Positions 1 to 10,472 of a stretch of DNA of 64,000 nt are shown here, in pieces. Source of the DNA: Taxawa tesnikishii (nom. ined.) (lineage: Eukaryota > Ascomycota > Dothideomycetes > Dothideales); the NCBI GenBank assembly GCA_030247885.1, contig JAPDRO010000003.1:496001-560000 (forward strand), read 5' to 3'. The notes below the pieces were generated by a model, which was not told where the DNA came from, ran no database searches, and saw only the letters and a program-made list of their open reading frames with translations. Made by a program: the position numbers and the translations under genes. How positions within the stretch are numbered: the stretch's first letter is position 1; every line of letters starts with the position of its first letter.

Positions 1-911
1 GTTATCGGGACGCGCTTCCGACTTCATGTAAAACATTGTGTGTTTATTTGCAGGAAGCACTGACACACGCCACGCAGCAAATTCACAGCGTCCAGACCCT
101 TTGAACCCAGCCCGCAATCACCATTGGCAAGCAGCTGTGTCGCCACGAGACCTCCGGCTACATATTGCAGCCCGCTTGTGCATGCTGTGTAACGCAGCTT
201 GAACGAAAAGATCTTAGGGCCGCCTGCTTTTCCTACAGGTCATCCTCTGGGTTCCCAGCGGCTGCATGCCCGCGTGTGTCCGTGGTACTGGAGTCACTCG
301 ACCTGCTCGGACGCAGGCATTGACTCAGGGTCTCTCCATCGCCGTGGGACAGTAATCGACGAGTAGCCCTGCAGAAGCGCGTGCTTGCACGATTAGATCC
401 TTCAGCCTCAGACGAATGAGATTGATCACCTGCAGTCCGAGTCGGCGAGAGTGACCGCATTCCTGCAAGGCCGGGCACCTGAGCACCCAACGGCCAACTG
501 GTATACCAGGGTCGCGGGAAGTCGCAGCTCTGATCCAGGGTGTGTTTGGCGGTCATGCCAATACTGGGCACTCCAGCAGATATACAGCTTGAGGCTCGTT
601 TGAGAGTCGAGGAAAGATAACCGACCAAAGCACCCTGAGATAGCAGAATCGAGGGTATGCCGTTTCTGAAGCGCTCCGAACGCAGTGTTGCTTGACGTAC
701 CCTTTCGTCTTGTGATCAGGCCGTTGCCTGTGAATTTTCAGCAATTGTTTCTCTTCTTTACAGCTCCTTCTGCCTGCCTTACTATCCCAAAGTGTTGCTC
801 TCGCGGCGCCAGTGCTGGGACATCGTGCTGTAGAGCAGGCGGCTCTCTTCATATTCCGCCCCTCTCTACGTCTTGTTGCACCCGGCTTCGGAGGATTACC
901 TTGGTCAGAAA
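1..911. other. Upstream flank without a recognisable gene
   Basis: No open frame here begins with ATG and resembles a known protein. The short frames on both strands start at non-ATG codons and have no recognisable domain. The right part presumably holds the promoter and 5' leader of the next gene; I see no clear TATA box. Confidence 0.5.
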
Positions 912-3900
912 ATGTCTATTGAAACGAGGGTTCGTGTCAACGGGGAATGGACCACACGGAGCATGGCTATTGACGATCTTGTGGAGGACGCCAACAGCAG
1001 GCCAAGCCGTAACACCGCGCCAAAGCCTCAGATGCCTCATCTGGGACTGTTAACGCAGACGATCGCTCCAAGCCCCGTTATCCGCTGGGTGTTCCGGGCA
1101 AACGTACGCTGCAGAGGCCAAGATGACGTTATCTTTGTCGGCGAAGACTTTGTCCATGTCAAAGAGATTATGCATGGAGGGCACTTGCGCACTGTCGCTA
1201 CCAAAACCGATTTCGACTGCCGGATACAGGCTGCCTGCATATTAGGCCAAGACAAGACTGTTGGCAATGGTCCGGAAGAACTCAAGCCAGAATACAAGGA
1301 TGATCTCAGTCAGTTCCCCAACGGTACAAGGCCGCTACCACCGCACGTACTGGTCTTGGTGTTAGAGACTCAACGGCTTTACTTCATGTTTCTTTTCGAG
1401 GACCAGCATACTGGCGCAATATTCGAGTTTTCGTATATTCAGCCAAACGTCCCTCTACCTCGATCGGATGGACCACTTCGACAAGTGGGGAAACATCTTG
1501 CCGCGGATCCATTCGCTCGCGCTGTTGCAGTTGCTGCTTCAGAAGACACAGTACTTCTTTACTGCACCAGGAACATGGAAAACCTACGGCATGAGACAGC
1601 TAGGTGGGAAAGAGGTTTCTTGCCGGTCTCTCGAGAACAAGCCATTCAAAAAGTTCCCGGTGTGATCGTGAAGATGGACTTCCTGTTCCCCTCAAAAGAC
1701 AGCCCGGATCACATTATCCTGCTCTTAGTAGTTATTCAAGATAGGAAAACCAAGTTGGTGCGAATAGAATGGTCCTACTCAGACATTGGGAGCGTCGCCA
1801 TACACCACGGCCAGCGGATTCATACTGGTGAGTATGGTGAGTATCAGATGCAGTCTCCTCGTTCACCCTGCTGACTTCGACGTCTAGAGAACGAACATCC
1901 TACACTGCTCATACCCTTGCAGAGCCGCGCTGCTTTCATCCTTGCGTCGGGGACTGACTTGGTTCTCTACACCGACCTGCTATCGGGCCACGCGGAGGCG
2001 AAGGCACTAGGACTACCCCGAGCTGATAACCTTTCTCCTGGAAGCTCTGCTTGTTTTCCGCGCTACGCTAGCTGGGCTCGGGCACCGCGGAACCTCGATG
2101 CCCTAGAAGATTGCTTGTACGTTGCAAGAGAAGATGGAGCATTGTTCTACCTAGCCATCAACAAGATCGATCCAAAAGTGGCGGTGCTAGGCACGCATGC
2201 AGGGTATTTCCATCATCGCACCGAAGCTCCTTTTGCGTGTTTCGGTTTCCTTGATACTCCAGATACCTTTGCTGTACCTGGAAGCATGAGTAGAGGCGGC
2301 ATCTACAGTGTAAGTGCGTCTGCAATGCTTGCATTTGGAATGACTAACACGCACAAAAGGCCGGCATGTGGAGAGCAAAGGTAGCATGGATTCAGGAGCT
2401 TGTCAACATCTCGAACGCTTGCTAACCCTTTGTAGGAGGGTGAGGTTGATTGGGAAACTGATCGAAGGACCGCAATGTCATTAGCAAAGAGCGAACCTCT
2501 GGCCAACTGGTCTCCCGTAATCGATATGATCCCCGTGCCCCGGAAGAACCTTTCATCAAACGACACGCTCTTCTCAACCGCTGGTCAACAACCGGACGGC
2601 AATTTGGTTGAGATTCGTCATGGCTACGAAGGGAGGTCGGGCTTCAAATTTGAGCTCGAGGATATCGGTGGTGTCACATCACTCTTGGCCTTGCCCGCTT
2701 TCTACGCCCAGCGTATCCTGCTCCTCATGTCCAGTCCGACTCACAGCACGCTTCTAAGTTTACAGAGGGTGGAATCAGAAGAAGAACCATTGGACGTTGA
2801 GCTCCTGGATCTCTCTGGATTCGACCTTGCACGCAGTACAATAGCAGCAGCCGTCCTTCAGGACGGTCTCATTGTGCAAATCACGGATTCCGCAATTTGT
2901 GTTGCGACACCGAGTGGAGAGAAATGTGCGCGAGAAGACTGCACGTCAGGCGAGCAGATAATTGCTGCCTCAATCTCCGAGATGCATTGCGTCGCAATCA
3001 CTGCTGTTCGAACAGAGCAGCAAGTTTCCCTTCACCTGTTCCACATTATCCCGTCTTCAGACAACATCCTTCACCACATAGGACATCATTTGCGTCTTGA
3101 CTCACATCCCCTCTGCATGGAGATCTTCGGCAGCGGCGATTCCCTGTATACAGCTGTTGGTACGTCGAAAGCATCTGTACAGACTTTCCGCCTGCATCAT
3201 CAGGAAGGCATCATCCCCTTCAACGAACACATCATTTCTCACTCCGATGTTGAGTTGAATGCCTGCGAAGACGTCGTTATTCTCGGATCCTCTACGAAAC
3301 CTCTTGCGGGCAACCCTTCCGCGTTTCTGGCGGTCTGTGCGCTTCGGAACGGCGACATGTATACGGTTGAGTTGAGCTTGACCAATACCAGTGCGTCGTC
3401 ACGGGCTCCCCGCGTCATCGCTGTCTGCTAACTTCATACTTGCAGCGGCCTGGATTGAGGTGATCTCTACTTCACGTCTGACTTTGGATGTGACTTCGGC
3501 GCGATTGACCAAAGATTCCAACAACACTAACAGAGCGTTTGCTACTGCCGGTCCGAACTTGTACAGCATAGAATGGAATGCCAGCAACCCCCAACCCTTG
3601 TCGATTCATCACGTATGGATCACTGATCAAAACGATCCAAGTGCGCCGCAGCCCCATGTCTCCAGCACAGCGGTATTACCTTCCGAAAACTTCCTGTCTG
3701 GAGATCAGACAGAGTCTATAGCGGTTACATACGGAGACACATGCTCGATAGTACAGCTTGACAGAAATGTTGATATCGTCACGCGCTCATTGCAGGTTGC
3801 AGGAACGCCATCCAGAGTCATACATTCTAAGCATTTCGGATATCTTGTCAGCGCGTCACTGGAAATCAAGACCCGTTCTATGCCACGTCTGGAACAACCC

Positions 3901-5294
3901 AAAATCCCCGGGCGCCGGTCAATACGACCTGTTGTGGAGTTCGTCCCTGTGGGAGAGCAAACTTGGAGACACACCGAGTATATGAACCCAGGCGAGAGGG
4001 TGTATTCGCTGATGGAGTGGGTGTACACATATAAATCCGTCGATTTGCCAAAACCCAAGGTCTACGCTTTCTTCATGGTTGGCAAGGGGATCAACAATGG
4101 CAGGGGTTCAGCCAAGGGAGAGATTGTTTTCCTACAGCCAACGCAGGAGAGAGTAAAAGACAAGGAATATAGAATCAAAGAGGTCAGGCGTGGCAAGACA
4201 ATGGCTTTCGACGAGCCCGTTTATTCTCTGGCTCTGTATACCGAAACGGAATTCGTCGCTTGTTCCGGATCCTGGATCTTCTTATACCGGTGGCAGGCTG
4301 AGGAACGCAAGTACGTAAAACCTCAACCCTGTTTCCAGCATGACGGCTAACAAACAGGAGATGGATACAAGTATGTAAGCACCGGCTTAGCACACCAGGT
4401 ATGCACGTCACGACTGCCGCACCACTAATTCACGTCACCACATCCGGAGACTCCCTTGTCACCTTCGAGGTAACCACAACCGCTACCACTACAACGAGTG
4501 ACAGAGAACCGCAGACGATCCTTAAACCCATCTGCATGGATACCGAGGCTGTTTACGGTGCCTACCACCTCACGCTCACCATCCCTACTACACCAACGCC
4601 TTCTGATCTTTCGGTTATGGACCTTGACGCCCCTTCGCTGTCAGTCAACATCCTGACCACCCGCACTGGCACAGTAATCGGACGCCCTATACCTCCTCGT
4701 ACATCCCACCGCGTCATGACCTCTTATCCTTCACTCTTCTCTGCCTCATTGACACGCTCCTTGACCCGCATTCATGCCGCCAATATTTGTCCACCTTGGA
4801 AACCCCATTCGCACCCTGGCATCCTGTGCAACAACCTTGTAGGCACAAGCGTGGATGGTAGCGTGATGGGCCTAGCCGTGCTGGATGAGGAATTGTGGAG
4901 AAGGCTCAGGTGGCTTCAAACGCTGTGTGAACGAAGCGGTGAAATTTGTCCGTTCGCGGAGCGGCATGCTTTGCAGGATTTCCGTGGTGAGAGACAAAGG
5001 TCCCAGCATTCGCATCTGCCGATGGGCTTTTCTGGTGTTGAGACGGACGGGGATGGAGGGCATGCACGGCAAGCGGAGAGATTCCGACACCAGGATATGC
5101 ACATCAATGGCGACGTTTTGAAAAGGCTTCTGGAGCGCGGTGCCGAGGCCAGGTTGCGTGAGATGCTCGGAACAGAGGCGCGGGTCCGAAAAGATAAGGT
5201 TGCGGATTGGGTCAGGGAGAATCTAGATGCGGAGTTGCGATGCGTGGATGACGCTGTTGCAGATTTAAGAAGGGTACTAGATCAATGGTTTTAA
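912..5294 (+). CDS. MMS1_N / CPSF-A (DDB1-like) family protein, 6 exons
   Basis: A long beta-propeller-type protein of the MMS1_N/CPSF-A superfamily, whose members (DDB1, CPSF160, SF3b130, Mms1) are scaffolds in ubiquitin ligases or RNA-processing complexes. Which of these roles applies here cannot be told. Exons are 912-1827, 1888-2309, 2360-2380, 2436-3390, 3446-4310 and 4358-5294, with introns of 47-60 nt carrying normal GT...AG ends. They sum to 4116 nt, or 1371 aa. The first ATG in the long frame is at 912; the frame is open further upstream only from a TTG. The N-terminus (MSIETRVRVNGEWTTR) resembles the start of fungal MMS1_N proteins. No membrane segment is seen. The 21-nt third exon encodes AGMWRAK in phase 0. 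The family call is from general sequence character and length, not a motif I can prove. Confidence 0.72.
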
Positions 5295-6337
5295 CATTTG
5301 GTTGGTAAAGGAAGGGAGAGATCAGATGAGAGGGATCATGGGGTGGGAAGTGGTCATGAGATGGAAATCTCTGACTGCTTTATGTGCTACAACCTGGATA
5401 TCGTTTTCTTCTCCGCATGTCTAAACCATGTGGACGGCAAGTGATACTCCTCGAGCAGCCGGCGACAAGTGTCCCTGAGGCGAGCACCTTTCAAATCCTT
5501 GCTCTTGCGCACGAGACTCCACAGAGCCTTCGAAGAGCGTCCTGGCGACTGTCAGAAGATCATAAGCTGCGAGACCTTCCCCTTACGAACATCAACTGCT
5601 CTGAAAGGAAACGCCAAACTTGAAAACCCTACACGTATTGTGTCCCTCCCTCCCTTTTACCGGAAATAACCAAAAGCTTGACTGGTGCAGCTGCGGTCAA
5701 TGGAAATCGAAAGTGAGCAGTTACCGATAGGCACATGATTTCTTCACTTGCGCCCACTCAAGCTTGAATCCAACATCGTTCGAGCTTCGCCTAAGCTTTA
5801 CTTGTGTTTCACTTCAGCCTTACTTAGGCCTCATTTGGAACTCACTCTGGCTTCATTTGAATGTTGTTTCAGCTGTGTTTGAACATTACTGATGATTCAC
5901 TTGAACTAGCCGCAAATCACACTGACATTGAGCCATTACGTGCAGTGCCAAAGGTTCAGCGTTGGTACAAGGGCACGCTGACAAGGGACATCTCATTCGA
6001 TCATCGCGAGCGATCTGTCTTCACGAAATGATGGAAGTAGTCATGATCAGAGGTCGGAACAATGATGGTTCAGCACTGTTCGCCGTACATTCAATTCGTT
6101 CCCCTTCCTGTTCCTGTCTTGGCGGGGCATCATCCCATCAAATCTAACTTGTGATGTCACTCGTTGCCCCACGTACACTGCGTCAGAAGTGTCTTCCCAA
6201 TGGCCTACATATACCTTTCCACCACCTCGATTTTCTCTCCTGCATAAACCAGTCTCCAGTCCTCCTTCAGTTGAACATCTCAACCCACTCCTGATACCCC
6301 TCTACCACACTTTAATACCAACAACAACACCGCGATC
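5295..6337. other. Intergenic region with degenerate repeat and a promoter
   Basis: No gene is seen. It holds the 3' flank of the MMS1_N-like gene, a degenerate CTTCACTT-type repeat patch (5741-5915, listed separately) and the promoter of the next gene, with a CCAAT-like box near 6197 and an AT-rich CATATACC near 6207. Confidence 0.5.
5741..5915 (+). repeat. Degenerate 11-12 bp CTTCACTT-type repeat patch
   Basis: Variants of C/TTCACTTG, separated by 3-8 nt, recur about every 10-16 nt (for example TTCACTTGCG, TTTACTTGTG, TTCACTTCAG, CTTACTTAGG, CTTCATTTGA, TTCACTTGAA). Similar patches lie downstream of other genes at 42.6, 48.2-48.4, 54.4 and 60.9 kb. Confidence 0.55.
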
Positions 6338-6914
6338 ATGCCTCGTATCATGGCTCCCCCTCCATCTGGAGAGTTCAACATCAAGCTCCAGAAGCCATTC
6401 TCTGGTAAGGATGCAGCTCACACGAGCCTCAATTGACTATCTCGAATGAGCTAATACTGATGGTGCTGTTCAGGCCCACCAAGCCACACTGTCGAGATCA
6501 CTGGCGAGCCCAACCGCAGCGCCAACATCAAGGTTACAAAGCACCACAAGGAGGGCACTATCGAGGAGAAGGAGGGTACTATGTCACAGTACGTCTTTTT
6601 CCTTCCTCCCTTTTCTATTCCATACCGCACACGAAGGGCCTTTGCTAACATTTGTCCCTTACAGGGACGACGTCAAGGAGCTGATGTCCCTCGTCTCCCA
6701 ACTGCGCGGCCTTCCCACACACGCTGACAAGGACATCTACGGCCTGGACTTGTCTCTCGAGCTCCAGACGATGGAGATTCAGTGGGCCAACTACGAGGAG
6801 ATGCAGGCGCCTGCCAACGAGGTCCCCGCTGAGACTAAGCAGCAGTTCAAGGATGTTGCCGACAGCATAGACGCTGCTGGAAGGCAGTTCGCCAAGAGGG
6901 ATGCTAGGGTATAA
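6338..6914 (+). CDS. Small unknown protein, 143 aa, 3 exons
   Basis: I do not recognise the family. Exons are 6338-6404, 6474-6588 and 6665-6914, with GT...AG introns of 69 and 76 nt; the spliced length is 432 nt. The product starts MPRIMAPPPSGEFNIKLQ. It has no signal peptide or membrane segment and is rich in charged residues; the last two thirds look helical (for example SLELQTMEIQWANYEE). The N-terminal part looks like a short beta-rich stretch (PSHTVEITGEPN). The two clean introns and preserved frame across three exons argue for a real gene. It lies convergent to the aminopeptidase gene, with 259 nt between their stops. Confidence 0.7.
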
Positions 6915-7173
6915 ACAACGTTGGTTCATGCATGGCATATACCACCTGGCCCCTCAGCATAGCTGATTCTGATGCTGCTGCTGGATGAGACAAGAGGCAA
7001 AGATGAATGCCCCGTAAGGGAAAAGCTGCACAGCTGCAGGCGTGCAAGTATGTACAAAATCAACGAATATCACGAATGGAATCAAAGACTTGGTGCATTT
7101 CCAAGCAGTATTATTAAATTGTTCCTCCATCTCCTCTATCCACTCCGTTGCGCCTTCCGTTGTGACTCCGACG

Positions 7174-9120
7174 TCACCTAAATTCTTTGTCGACTTGCTC
7201 GAATCCATTCAAGAATCCTTCGAAGCAGAGAACGCCAAGTCCAGGGTCCAATGAACCCGTCGTGGCCCTGATGGAGTGCATGCTCAGCTGTGGAATACCT
7301 GCATCAATGGCCCTGACGCCGGTCATGCAACTCAACATTGGGCCGACGGTACCGCCGGATCTGCTATCGTTCCTGATCTGGAAGACCTGCAGCTTGGCGC
7401 CCACTCTCTCCGCGCATCTTGTAAACAGTGCAGTGGAAACGGCATCCGTGGTCATATGCCCGTTGCTGTCCGCGCTCACCACAACACCAACGTTCAGCTC
7501 CGGGGCGTGGTTCTCAAGGTACACGTTCAAGAAGTTCGGGTTGACGGCGTGCGTGACATCGCTGCTGACGAGGAACGAGTTCGCATACGTGCGGCCCATG
7601 AGGTCGGAGCCAGGGTGGTGACCCGCCAGACTACCGACAACGCGCTCCATAGTCATTGGCAGGAAGTTTCCCCGCGCGCCCTGGCGAAGTCCGGAGCCGA
7701 TCTCCTCGTCGTCGAAGAGGCCGACAATCTTGATGATGCCGCTCCATTGCGTGCTGTACGAAGCGCTGTTGGTGAGGGCTTGAAGCGCGGCCCACGAGCA
7801 CAGCTTGTCGTCGATGCGGCCGGCGAAGATGAACTCCTTGTCCAGTCCACCGACCGCCGCGGGCTGCGTGTCAAAGAGCTCGAGTTCCCAGTTCACGATG
7901 TTGCCGTAATCCTGCTCTTGAATGCCGAGTTCGCTGGCAATGGCGCGCACGAGGCGTGGTGGTTGGGTAGAAGTGAAGGTACCGGCTCTGCCGGCTGGGG
8001 TTGGGACTTCCTTGGAGCTGGAGCTCTCGAGGCCGATGATAGGAGTCATCTGCGTTTCCGGGTTGAAGGGACCGAGCGCTGAAGCGCCGAAGTGAGGTGC
8101 TAGGGTTGGAATGCGAGCGATGGGGTAACCGAGCTTGACTAGCTTCGTCACGATCTTGTCGCCCTCCTTGACGAGGACGCGGCCTCCAATACCCAGGTCA
8201 CGGTCCCACCATGTGCTGTTTGGTGCGCCGGCGTAGGGTGCAACGCCAAGCTGGACGAAGCCAGCCTTGTTGGGAACCTGGCTGACAGGCTTGAGTTTCG
8301 CCGTCAGAGCGTCGACGTGGCCGGCAATGATGGCTGCACCGTTGCCTGGCTCGTACCGCTCACCCACAACGAAAGCGAGCATGCTCGACCCGTTGCGCTC
8401 GACGTAATATTTCCCTCCCTTCTCGAGGTTCCATTGGTCCCGCTCAGAGAGCTTCTTGTATCCTTGCCTCTTGAGCTGCTCAGCCAGGGCATCAACAGCG
8501 TGGAAGACGGTAGGGTTGTTGGTCAGGAACTCGCAGAAAGGCTTGGTGTAGATGGCAGCGTTGGACTTGATAGTTTCCTCAAGCAAGACCTCCTTCACAG
8601 TATGGGGAGCATTTTGGTAGACTGGTGGGATCTGAGGCGGCGCTGAGGCAGCTTGTATTTGAGGAGCCATCATGCTGTTTGGGTGCATGGGCATGGTGAT
8701 CTGCTGGGGTTGGGGTTCGTACGCCCATTGACCGTCGCGCAGCATGTTGTCCAGACCTTGCTGATCCCTTCTCAGACGGTCCATGCTCTGTTGGTGCAGC
8801 ATACGGATCTGAGCCATGTTGTCCAAGCTGGGACTTCCTACGATACGACGGCGCTCAGTCTGTGATGGGCGAAGAGTAGGACGCAGCCTGTTGATGTATT
8901 GGGCAAACTCTTGCTGCTGGGCTGGCGTAGCTTGTCCGGTAGCAATGGCTTGCATCAGAGACTTGGAGTATGCATCGTCTCCTGTCACCTGCACGGCGCG
9001 CTCGTTAAGGCGAATGGGCAGGTCTTGAGGTTGGTGCGAGGTGTTCATGGTTGCTTCTGACCTACTCGGCGATTGAGGGGAGAAGGTGTTTCGGGTCATT
9101 GTTGGGAAGTTTGGGTACAT
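7174..9120 (-). CDS. LAP4: Aspartyl aminopeptidase, M18 family (Lap4/Ape1-type)
   Basis: A zinc aminopeptidase that removes N-terminal residues; the yeast homologue acts in the vacuole after selective Cvt/autophagy transport. It is a single-exon gene of 648 aa. The metal and catalytic motifs of M18 are all present in order: AGHVDALTAKLKP (His about residue 268), AGRIDDKLCSW (Asp about 437), FDDEEIGSG (Glu pair about 472), SSDVTHAVNP (Asp about 525) and QLSMHSIRA (His near 620). The stretch ARIPTLAPHFG is typical of the Lap4 branch. The first about 170 residues are a Gln/Pro/Arg-rich, probably disordered extension unlike the short yeast propeptide. The ATG at 9120 is the first in frame; later in-frame ATGs (about residues 8 and 25) are alternatives. 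Confidence 0.92.
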   Translation of the reverse strand: MYPNFPTMTRNTFSPQSPSRSEATMNTSHQPQDLPIRLNERAVQVTGDDAYSKSLMQAIATGQATPAQQQEFAQYINRLRPTLRPSQTERRRIVGSPSLDNMAQIRMLHQQSMDRLRRDQQGLDNMLRDGQWAYEPQPQQITMPMHPNSMMAPQIQAASAPPQIPPVYQNAPHTVKEVLLEETIKSNAAIYTKPFCEFLTNNPTVFHAVDALAEQLKRQGYKKLSERDQWNLEKGGKYYVERNGSSMLAFVVGERYEPGNGAAIIAGHVDALTAKLKPVSQVPNKAGFVQLGVAPYAGAPNSTWWDRDLGIGGRVLVKEGDKIVTKLVKLGYPIARIPTLAPHFGASALGPFNPETQMTPIIGLESSSSKEVPTPAGRAGTFTSTQPPRLVRAIASELGIQEQDYGNIVNWELELFDTQPAAVGGLDKEFIFAGRIDDKLCSWAALQALTNSASYSTQWSGIIKIVGLFDDEEIGSGLRQGARGNFLPMTMERVVGSLAGHHPGSDLMGRTYANSFLVSSDVTHAVNPNFLNVYLENHAPELNVGVVVSADSNGHMTTDAVSTALFTRCAERVGAKLQVFQIRNDSRSGGTVGPMLSCMTGVRAIDAGIPQLSMHSIRATTGSLDPGLGVLCFEGFLNGFEQVDKEFR

Positions 9121-9140
9121 TTGAAGGAATTAAGGAGAAT

Positions 9141-9161
9141 GATGGATGGATGGATGGATGG
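9141..9161. repeat. (GGAT)n microsatellite
   Basis: About five GGAT units directly upstream of the aminopeptidase start, in its 5' leader or core promoter. Confidence 0.85.
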
Positions 9162-9365
9162 ACGAAGGAAGGGCGGAGGTTGAGGTCTTGTGATGGGAAC
9201 GAAAGCGCAATCAAGTCAGCTGGTTGCCTAGACAGGAAGTCAGTTGTCGGGCGATCTGTTTAGGGAAGGTGCAGGTGCAGGCGCAGTTGATGTGACGTGA
9301 TCCCGCAGCACCAGCCACCAGCACAGCAGCTATCTCGGGCGTTCGAGCTCTCATTTCCCGACACT

Positions 9366-9403
9366 GTCAAACAGGCCAAACATGTCAAACATGTCAAACA
9401 TGG
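9366..9403. repeat. Tandem CAAACATGT repeat
   Basis: Three to four copies of a 9-10 bp unit (CAAACATGT, first copy diverged as CAAACAGGC) in the divergent promoter. Each exact unit carries the palindrome ACATGT, so this could be a clustered protein-binding site; that is inference. Confidence 0.7.
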
Positions 9404-10040
9404 CCTGCTTGTTCTATTTCCATCCCTTCTCCGCTGCCATCTCCTAACGTCTACTTGCTCGTAATCGTGTCCAACGCGGAAACTGTCACTAATCACCAAC
9501 CAACGCCGAATGCGGCACATGTCACGAACATCATATTGGCTGCTGTCCGGTTTGGGATGATCTGCATCACAATAAATCTCCCTACATGGAGATCGTCCAA
9601 CGAGTCTGCTTGGCCAGTCTGTACCGCGCTTGCGGCGACACGGCAGGGTGGACACGTACCATGTTAGCATCACTTGATGCGTGCAAAGAACAGACCTCGA
9701 TGAGCGAATTTGTTCTTCTGTGCACAGCTCTCTCCTCCTTTTGCTTGCATCTCGAGCTCCTGCACTGACCTCCTCAGCCGTTCGAACTCCCCGAGGGACC
9801 CGGACGTTGCGAGTTTCGACATCATCTTCTGCAAGACCATCTGCTCAAATGACGCAGATCGGGTGAGTCTGATTAAGCTTACTTTACAAGCCTGTCATGT
9901 CCTCACACGTTGCTTCTTGCTGCACTTCTCATTGGCCCTGCGAAATGGCGTAAACCGTTACACGTCCGCTGTGGACTACTGGCACGGCTTGTTGCCGTTT
10001 GATGCGCATCATTGTCTGTCAACAGGCACTGTCCAGGGGC

Positions 10041-10047
10041 TATATAT
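10041..10047 (+). promoter_or_regulatory. TATA-box candidate of the small secreted protein gene
   Basis: TATATAT about 150 nt before the ATG at 10197. Pyrimidine-rich leader sequence (CACCACTTCTTCTCC) follows at about 10095. Confidence 0.45.
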
Positions 10048-10196
10048 CCAACATCTGTTCCCTATCAGACTCTAAGGTAAGGACACCCGACATCACCACT
10101 TCTTCTCCATAGTCCCAAATTGCCAAGTAAAGTCGACAACAACACACCCAAGCCTATCTTGTTTGGGTCCAGACTTTGTCGTCATCAATCAGTAGC

Positions 10197-10472
10197 ATGC
10201 GTCTCTCCACGCTCGCCCTCTGCGTTCTGGGCAGCATCGCCTGTGCCTCTGCCGCACCAACTGGTACCAAGGAGGCTCACCCGAAACCAACCACTCATCC
10301 ATTCGGACCCTCGCGCGAAGCAGCCGCCTATGTCAACAGCAACGCCAACACCGCTCACGCCGCGGGCAAGGGCAACCCCGACTACCCGTTCCGCGTCCGC
10401 AGGGCACAGAGCTCCATCCACCGCTTGAAGGTCTGGTCGGAGATGGACGACGATGAGGATATCGATGAGTAA
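10197..10472 (+). CDS. Small secreted cysteine-free protein, 91 aa
   Basis: The first ATG opens a clear signal peptide (MRLSTLALCVLGSIACASA, cleavage expected after ASA). The mature part is about 70 residues, has no cysteine, is rich in Pro/His/Ala/Asn at first, contains an Arg-Arg pair (PFRVRRAQSS) and ends in a very acidic tail (MDDDEDIDE). The family is unknown. The dibasic site suggests possible Kex2-type cleavage to a peptide; this is inference. The frame is open upstream only from a TTG codon at 10176. Secretion is likely; a role as effector or signalling peptide is only a possibility. Confidence 0.68.
   Translation: MRLSTLALCVLGSIACASAAPTGTKEAHPKPTTHPFGPSREAAAYVNSNANTAHAAGKGNPDYPFRVRRAQSSIHRLKVWSEMDDDEDIDE

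Larger units (their letters stand above)
9121..10196. other. Divergent promoter region with short tandem repeats
   Basis: Shared upstream region of the aminopeptidase (minus) and the small secreted protein (plus). No gene is supported. It contains a GGAT tandem repeat, a CAAACATGT tandem repeat and a TATATAT box, each listed separately. Confidence 0.5.

Noticed and set aside
233-628. 131-codon minus-strand frame at the left edge
   Set aside because: It has a TTG start and no recognisable domain, intron signal or homology.
2360-2380. Reading 2310-2435 as one intron instead of two plus a microexon
   Set aside because: The single 126-nt intron is also in frame, but both inner borders carry good splice signals (CAAAAG acceptor, GTAGCA donor) and two introns of usual size result; I kept the microexon but less than certainly.
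7276-8082. 268-codon plus-strand frame opposite the aminopeptidase
   Set aside because: It mirrors the coding bias of the M18 gene, whose catalytic motifs are complete.
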